Below the pieces are notes generated by a model. That model worked only from the letters and a program-made list of their open reading frames with translations. It made no database searches and was not told where the DNA came from. DNA of 64,000 nt from Ephemerocybe angulata (Eukaryota; Basidiomycota; Agaricomycetes; Agaricales; Psathyrellaceae): assembly GCA_013368325.1 (NCBI GenBank), contig JAACJK010000109.1, forward strand, positions 1,178,001 through 1,242,000, written 5' to 3'. This document shows, one piece after another, positions 58,339 to 64,000 of the stretch. Made by a program: the position numbers and the translations under genes. Positions within the stretch are counted from its first letter, which is position 1; the number at the start of each line of letters is the position of its first letter.

Positions 58339-58854
58339 AAAAGGCCCTGGCTGATGAGGAGGTGCTCCGAGGGGTACACTTAAGCGCCGGGGGTTTTAGA
58401 GATAACGCCAATTTACGGCCCCAAAGTCAAGTTAGGTTCCCCACAGCACCCACTTTGAGTCCAATGGTAAGACTTTCGCCTAGGATATGGACGAGAGAGA
58501 AAGAGCGTGTTCGGGCCAACCCAAGCTGCGCCGGTAACGCTGGTCAACGCATGTGGTATGTAATCCAGATGGTTGTCGGGTATCTGGGTCCAAGTTTGTG
58601 ATCGCAGAAATTGACCTTCCAGATCACTTCAGTTCGCACGATGTACGACCCTTCACTTCGCTATATGCAATCTGCAGGCCAAAATTAGGCGCTGTAACGC
58701 GATGCGATGTACCTGGACGTGCCATGCTTCCACCGCTGGAGGGGATCAAACTCTGAGCCTATAAATTACGCGGAGATTTACAGAACATCAAGCAAAGCGA
58801 CGTCCTATACTATGTAGGTATTTTACACTAAACGAACCTCATCCTCCTCTATAC
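58339..58854. other. Intergenic between the two KEX1 copies
   Basis: Promoter region of copy A and 3' flank of copy B. No gene was recognised. Confidence 0.5.
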
Positions 58855-61048
58855 CTATAATCTATCCCCGCCATTCCTCCTCTTACTAGGCTCATCATCC
58901 TCATCATCCGTATCCCCCACCTCAAAGATCGCCTCCGACTGCCTCGCCCTCTCCTTCCCTTTGACACTCCCAGCCCTATCCCTGCCATTCCCATTCGAAC
59001 TCTCATTATCATGTCGCTCACTCGCCACACCCGCAGGGTTCAAAGGTATACTCTCCTCATCCTCCCGAGCGCCTGCAAGCGGCAGCTGTAAACCACCCTT
59101 GCCACCCTTTCTCCGGTTCCGAATGCACATCCACAGACCCACTGCAGCGAAGATCAATACCAGCACAAGGGCGGCTGAGCCGGCGTTGTAGTAGGCCTCC
59201 CACATCGCCTTCTCCTGCTCAGGTGTTTTGCCTTGTACGGGCACGCTACTTGCACTGGGGACGGAAGCGGAGGGCAGGAATATCGGCTTGGCACCAGCCG
59301 CAGAGGGTCCGAGAGATGAGGGAATGCGGGCGGTGCCTTCGGCGTAGATGGATGTAAAGTTGACGTTCATGAACCGAAGCATCATGTCGTGCGTTACATG
59401 AGGGACGTCGAAGGGGACCATATGCGAGGCGTTGAAAATCTACGGAAGTTTAATCAGGGATATTTGGGCAACTTGAGAGAGGAGACCCACCTTAACGTAT
59501 GTCAGATTTCTCGAGTTCACCCAAGTCCCCACACTGCTCCCATTCACGTTCCAGGTTTGCGTCTGCACAGTCCCAAGCCCCTTCTCCCCATTCCACGTCA
59601 AGTCCTTAATCATGTTCTCAATCCCCACATAATTGCAAATCAGATCCTGGTCGCCTGCAAAGAGCAGTACCGGGATTCTCGAAAGCACATTTGGGAGAAC
59701 GGTGATAGAAGACTGTTCGTCGCCCTCACGGAAGGCACGGTGCACGTCACGTTTGCATTCAGTCCAGGCTCCCGGATGCGCGCTGGCGTGGAGGGCGTTT
59801 ACGACGGGGGGACGTCCGAGGAAGTCGGTGATAGCGTGCATTTCGGGCGGCCAGTTCATTCCGCAGGCGGGGTAAGTATCTTCGTATCGGACGTCATACA
59901 TGTTTAGGCACATCCTCTTGCCGTCCTTGCTATAAACAAGCAATCAATATGAATACTTTGAGACGTATGCCAGTAAACGTACTCTGCTGTCTTCTTGTTT
60001 ATCACGCCCATGATGACGCTTGCGCAGTCATGGATCTTCATAGGTTCACCCTTGACCTTCTCAATCGCAGCCTCGCACTTCTCATGCGATTTCTTCACAT
60101 GTTTCCAATCCTCACTGTTTTCCTCCAATAGGTTCATCTTGACTGCATAGTCAAGGTACGAGAGATATTGACGTTTGGCGTCCATCCATCCATTTCCGAT
60201 AGCAATTCCTTTGAGCGGGACATCGAGATTTGAGGCGAGGACGGCGTCGGCGAAATAGGGTATCCATTGGCCGGCAAAGCTTTCGCCTGCCATGTAGGTA
60301 TCGGCGTACTTGTACTCTGGGAAGACAGAGTAGAAGTTGCGCATGAACTCGAGGAGGTGGGCTTGAACCTCCTTAACGGTTTTTGCGTAGTCGTTGGTGC
60401 TGGTGAACGAGAAACCCGTACCAGGAGGCTGGTCGACTGTTGCGCTTTAATATTGCTGTGGGGGCTATAGCAGTTTGAAACATACCGAAGACCATGGTAG
60501 CATATTCCTCCCAACCGCCCTCCTTGACGTTAAAGTTCTCCTTCCCAGCGGGCTGCCCATCCCACCGCCACGGTCCAACCTCCATCATGGCACCATCGAA
60601 AGACGAGCATCCAGGACCACCCTGAGGGCCACAAGTAAGTATGCTAGTACGTCGGAAATGCGTTGCAATAGGACACGTACATTGAACCAGAATATTACTC
60701 GTTCTCTGTCAGCTGCGCGCCTGTTCTTCACCATCATAAAGTATATGTGTGCAGTGACATCGTTCGTCGCAAGACGCGTAGCATTGCTTTCTGCAGGTAG
60801 ATGGCCAGCGTAGATTCGTAGAGGATGTTGTGGGTCCTGTTGGATTCCAGGAATCGAGTGGACGAAGAAAGATGATGCGGGCGGAAGGGTTGCTATGGGT
60901 TTGTCAGTCCAGCGAAGACGAGGTTACAACAATCGTAGAGCGCACTTGATTTCGGCGCAGCTTGAACAAACTGATAAGGAAGAGGCAGCACCAAGAGTAG
61001 AAGTGCTGCCAGCCAAGCCTGGCTAAACCAGCGTACGTGTAAGCTCAT
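58855..61048 (-). CDS. KEX1-type serine carboxypeptidase, copy B
   Basis: Six exons (61048-60946, 60892-60681, 60621-60486, 60436-59983, 59929-59491, 59439-58855) give 642 residues. Signal peptide ([19 protein letters not shown]), GGPGCSS, nucleophile Ser203 in GESFAGQ, Asp395 in [10 protein letters not shown], His454 in NASHMVPFD, then the membrane helix ([17 protein letters not shown]) and an acidic tail. It is clearly a tandem duplicate of copy A and keeps every catalytic residue, so both should be active. The tails differ most after the membrane helix, which could change sorting. Which copy is the functional Kex1 equivalent cannot be decided from sequence. Confidence 0.92.
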
Positions 61049-61559
61049 TAGGGACTGCGCGCTAACGAGTCTGTCTTCCGGGGTATATCAAGCTTGATAC
61101 TGCAGAACCAAGCCCCAGTTGAATTTCTCAGAGCTCCAGAGAGTTCAACAAAGGATATACAAGCGTCCAGCACAACACGAGATTTAGGAAAGAGGAAAAG
61201 AGGGCTTTGGCCAACTCAGCCTCTGGCGGTGCCAGATGGATGAATCTGGTTTTGATGGCAGAGATTGATGCCAGCGAGCGGCATCCAAAATAGAATATGC
61301 CGGAAGAGGCAAGAGATTCCCATACGCCAACGCCGCTCGGCGCATGGCGAATCGCGCGAGTCGTGTGGACAGTGTGGATTCCGTGCGTATTGTTCATTTT
61401 GTCTCTCAAACACACGCCAGCACACGCTGTCTCGGCCAGATAACGGGTAGCCTGCCAGCGCACACGCGACAATAGCTTATACCCCTTGTCTTTGCCTCAA
61501 ATACCCGCAGATACCCTGCTTTTCGACTTCCATAACTTTACGACGATCGACGACACACT
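61049..61559. other. Intergenic, divergent promoters
   Basis: It separates KEX1 copy B and the ER thioredoxin-like gene. A 114-codon minus-strand frame at 61128-61472 has no family features and is not called. A TATACCCC run at about 61476 lies 84 bp before the next ATG. Confidence 0.45.
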
Positions 61560-62864
61560 ATGAAGCTCAATCTCGCGTTGCTCGGCAGCGTTATCACGCT
61601 CTGCTCAATACCCGCACAGGCTCAATACTTCTCTCAGGGATGGAAACCAGGACAGGCAGCTCATACTCAGGCTGCTGCTCCGAAGGAGGGATGGGCTCCG
61701 GGACAGCCTATTGAACGCCAACCCGCAGGAGACGGCTCAGCCCCTGAGACGGTAGAGACTGCTCCTCCCAAGGCCCCGTTCGATTGGGATTTCGGAAAGA
61801 TCCTGGTCTCTACTTTACAGAGCTTCGGGATGAACATCTCTCTGCCTGAAGGGGTCGGGCTGGACAAGTGGGATGACAGAATCCCTTTGATCACGGACGA
61901 AAACTACGAGGACGTTATTGTGAAGGAGGAGTTCGCATCGGACGAGGAGGCGGAGAAGCGGACATGGGTCCTCGTTATGTGAGCTTTTCTCTTTGTTGTT
62001 GGGGATTGGATATATCTGACGCGTTTGGGTTATCAGAACGTCGCAGTCGAGCAGCAAGGCAGACGCCGTTTCCAAGTTTGTCGACAACATGTTTGACTCG
62101 GCCTACAACATCAGCCAAGTCGAAGGGGATCTCCCAAACGTCCGATGGGGCCGCATTGACTACTTCAACGTCACCTACCTCACCACCAAATGGAACATAT
62201 GGCAGTACGTTTCCCAATGCTTGCGCTGTAGCAATCGTATTCACACCCACTCAGGGCCCCCTACATCGTAATTCTAACCGACCGCGGCCAAACACTGCGC
62301 TTCTACCGCCCGACCCAGATCCGTGTGCGGGACGACCTCCTCCTTGATTATCTTCGCACCGAAGGCTTCAAATCCACGCCCCCCTGGACCGGCCTCTGGG
62401 CCCCCGGTGGCGAGCGCGAATGGATCCTTCACCTCCTCGCATACTACATGATGAAAGCCTACAACGTCTTCGTCAAGATTCCCAAAGTCGTCCTCTATGT
62501 CGCTTCCGGTGGCTTAGGCTCGCTCATCCTTAACTGGATGCACAAACCATCGAAGGAACAGCAGAAGCAACTGGCGATAAGACAGGCAAAGGAGGACGCA
62601 GCTGCAAAGAAGATCAACGCGAAGAATGCAGCGGAGGCAGCTGTGGCGAAGGGAGAAGGCGAGAAGGTCAAGGCTGTGCTTTCAGGGGACGAGTCTTCGA
62701 CGACGAATACCGAGAGGGCTGGACGTAAGCGCCAGCAAAGTCCGAAGAAGGGGAAGAAGTCAGTTGTGAGTGTGGAGGGGTCGTATGACAGCAGTTCGTC
62801 TACTACATCGCCGGTGAAGACGAGGTCGAGTACACGGCAGCGGAAGGCGAAGAAGGCACAGTAA
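61560..62864 (+). CDS. ER membrane thioredoxin-fold-like protein
   Basis: Exons 61560-61978, 62037-62204 and 62255-62864 give 398 residues. Signal peptide (LALLGSVITLCSIPAQA), then a Gly/Pro/Ala-rich linker. Next is a domain whose pieces (TWVLVI, VEGDLPNVRWGRIDYFNVTYLTTKW, then APYIVILTDRGQTLRFYRP) follow the thioredoxin beta-alpha-beta plan but lack a CxxC active site. A hydrophobic segment (about 270-300, VFVKIPKVVLYVASGGLGSLIL) is followed by a long Lys/Ala/Glu-rich cytosolic tail with KRQQSPKKGKK. This resembles fungal ER-resident thioredoxin-like proteins without redox cysteines. Function unknown; family assignment is moderate. Confidence 0.7.
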
Positions 62865-63616
62865 TGGGGCTGGAATGAGTGGTTATTTCGGAGGGTGAAA
62901 GGAGTGTATATATTCGATGGAGGTTATCTGAATCATGCTACCATATGTGTATTTTCGTATATTGCCTGCCTGTATGTAATTTTAGACTCGGAATCCCCTC
63001 CTCTTGGCCTTATCAATCGACTCTTCCACCCTCCTGTAGGCAAACTGTTCAGTCGCAAACAGGATCCGCCGATTCTTGTCTGTTTGCAGCAAATGTGACA
63101 CAAATGGGAGGTATAAAGGGCGATTAGCAAGTACATAGGTATCCACGGCCATAGGACTTCGAAAACACCGCATCCCGTCCGATCTGCGCAGTTAACCGGA
63201 GTGCCGCCCAGTTAGTACCACGGTGGGGGACCACGCGGGAATCCCGGGTGCTGTGGTTTTTCACTTTTTGGGGGAATCTGGGCCAAGTCACTGAAGTTGA
63301 CTGAACACTCAACTTTTGAATGGTAATAGGGGCTAATATGAATTAAGCGCTAACTGGGCGCTTACATTTCTTTTCGCCCTCTAAAGCGCAGGGCACATGC
63401 AGGAACGGTTCATATCTTTGGACTGAATACCTCTCAGGATACGTTCTGGTATGACATAGGATACCTCAAAAAAATGTGCACCTAAACCAACTCACTCTTG
63501 GAAAATCCCCTACTACCCGTTCAACCCAAGCAGAACCAAACTACGTCGGAGGTCGATAATCGGCGATCGCACAATACGGGGCTCTAACGTTCTAACCTTC
63601 ACCTCCAGGCCATTCG
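62865..63616. other. Intergenic
   Basis: 3' flank of the ER protein gene and upstream of the F-box-like gene. It contains short GCGCTAA/GGCGCTT motifs near 63345. No gene was recognised. Confidence 0.45.
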
Positions 63617-64000
63617 ATGACTTCCTCTCTCACTACGGGGCCCAAATTCCCGCAGGAAGTTATCGACCAAATCATCGATGCAACGGTTTCCTCGCTCGAA
63701 GTTGACCGAATCGAATATCCGTCTTGGAATGTGCAGGACCCGTCCATCGATTCCCTTTGCCTTGTGGCGAAGACGTTCGCACCTCGCACACAAAGTCACA
63801 TCTTCAAACGGATACGCATTGCCACGTACAACTATGCATCAGCCCAGAGGGCAACCCGGTTTGCCAACCTCATAGCCGCCAGTCCACAACTAGCACAACA
63901 CGTCCAGCATCTGTGGTTCCAGAATGGGTTCTGTATTCGACAAGTCGAAACGGACAACATGATATTCGCCTTGAAAAAGATGCAGAACCTCGCGACTGTC
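63617..64000 (+). CDS. F-box-like protein, 5' part (continues beyond window)
   Basis: An open frame from ATG 63617 to the right edge (128 codons) with no stop. The N-terminus has KFPQEVIDQIIDATVSSLE, a variant of the F-box start (PxEVxxxII), then SLCLVAKTFAPRTQSHIFKRI, the second half as written in many mushroom F-box proteins. Mushroom genomes carry large families of such proteins, most with divergent LRR-type C-termini. The substrate is unknown. Confidence 0.65.
   Translation, partial: MTSSLTTGPKFPQEVIDQIIDATVSSLEVDRIEYPSWNVQDPSIDSLCLVAKTFAPRTQSHIFKRIRIATYNYASAQRATRFANLIAASPQLAQHVQHLWFQNGFCIRQVETDNMIFALKKMQNLATV

Noticed and set aside
61128..61472. 114-codon minus-strand frame
   Set aside because: It lies between two divergent promoters, is rich in Arg and His without a pattern, and is probably not coding.
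1..64000. CRISPR arrays, tRNA and rRNA genes
   Set aside because: No regularly spaced repeats were seen, and no tRNA cloverleaf or rRNA segment was recognised by eye. A tRNAscan run would be needed to exclude tRNAs fully.

Overview
The window is a gene-dense stretch of a basidiomycete genome, most likely a mushroom-forming agaricomycete. The evidence is the very dense introns of about 50-60 nt with GTRNGY donors, exons as short as 6 nt, and families typical of mushrooms: DUF6533 membrane protein, DUF6589, an MLKL-N-terminal-like helical protein, a GCM/WRKY-type zinc finger and PAF-acetylhydrolase. All exon models here were built by hand from splice signals, reading-frame continuity and protein family resemblance. 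No search was run.

Layout. 1-9.4 kb: Reb1-like Myb factor (partial), CCDC97/DUF2052 protein, C2H2 zinc-finger protein, MLKL-NTD-like helical protein, DUF676 lipase-like hydrolase, NatA catalytic subunit Naa10. 9.7-16.9 kb: a PAF-acetylhydrolase gene split by a complete 5,462-bp DNA transposon (11369-16830). The element has perfect 218-bp terminal inverted repeats, a 9-bp target-site duplication and two convergent genes, a RecQ-like helicase and a DUF6589 protein. 17.6-33.7 kb: housekeeping genes, namely GRR1-type F-box/LRR protein, Gag1-like protein, LSM3, U1-C, VTC1, SWC4/DMAP1, an AAA ATPase, cytosolic glutaminyl-tRNA synthetase and alpha-tubulin. 34-47 kb: large alpha/beta-hydrolase, CPSF2/Cft2, intron-rich DUF6533 protein, an ER membrane protein and a tail-anchored-looking protein. 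47-52.4 kb: gene-poor, with a pyrimidine-rich tract and a putative degenerate transposon (clusters of TTGCGGT-type heptamers around a GCM-type zinc-finger gene). 52.4-64 kb: a long disordered protein, a DUF1857 protein, two tandem KEX1-type carboxypeptidases, an ER thioredoxin-like protein and the start of an F-box-like gene.

The main discovery candidate is the 5.46-kb helicase/DUF6589 transposon. Its symmetrical design places each gene just inside one copy of the same 218-bp repeat, so both should be driven by the same sequence. Removing the element plus one copy of the 9-bp duplication restores a continuous 495-codon PAF-acetylhydrolase frame, so the insertion is probably recent.
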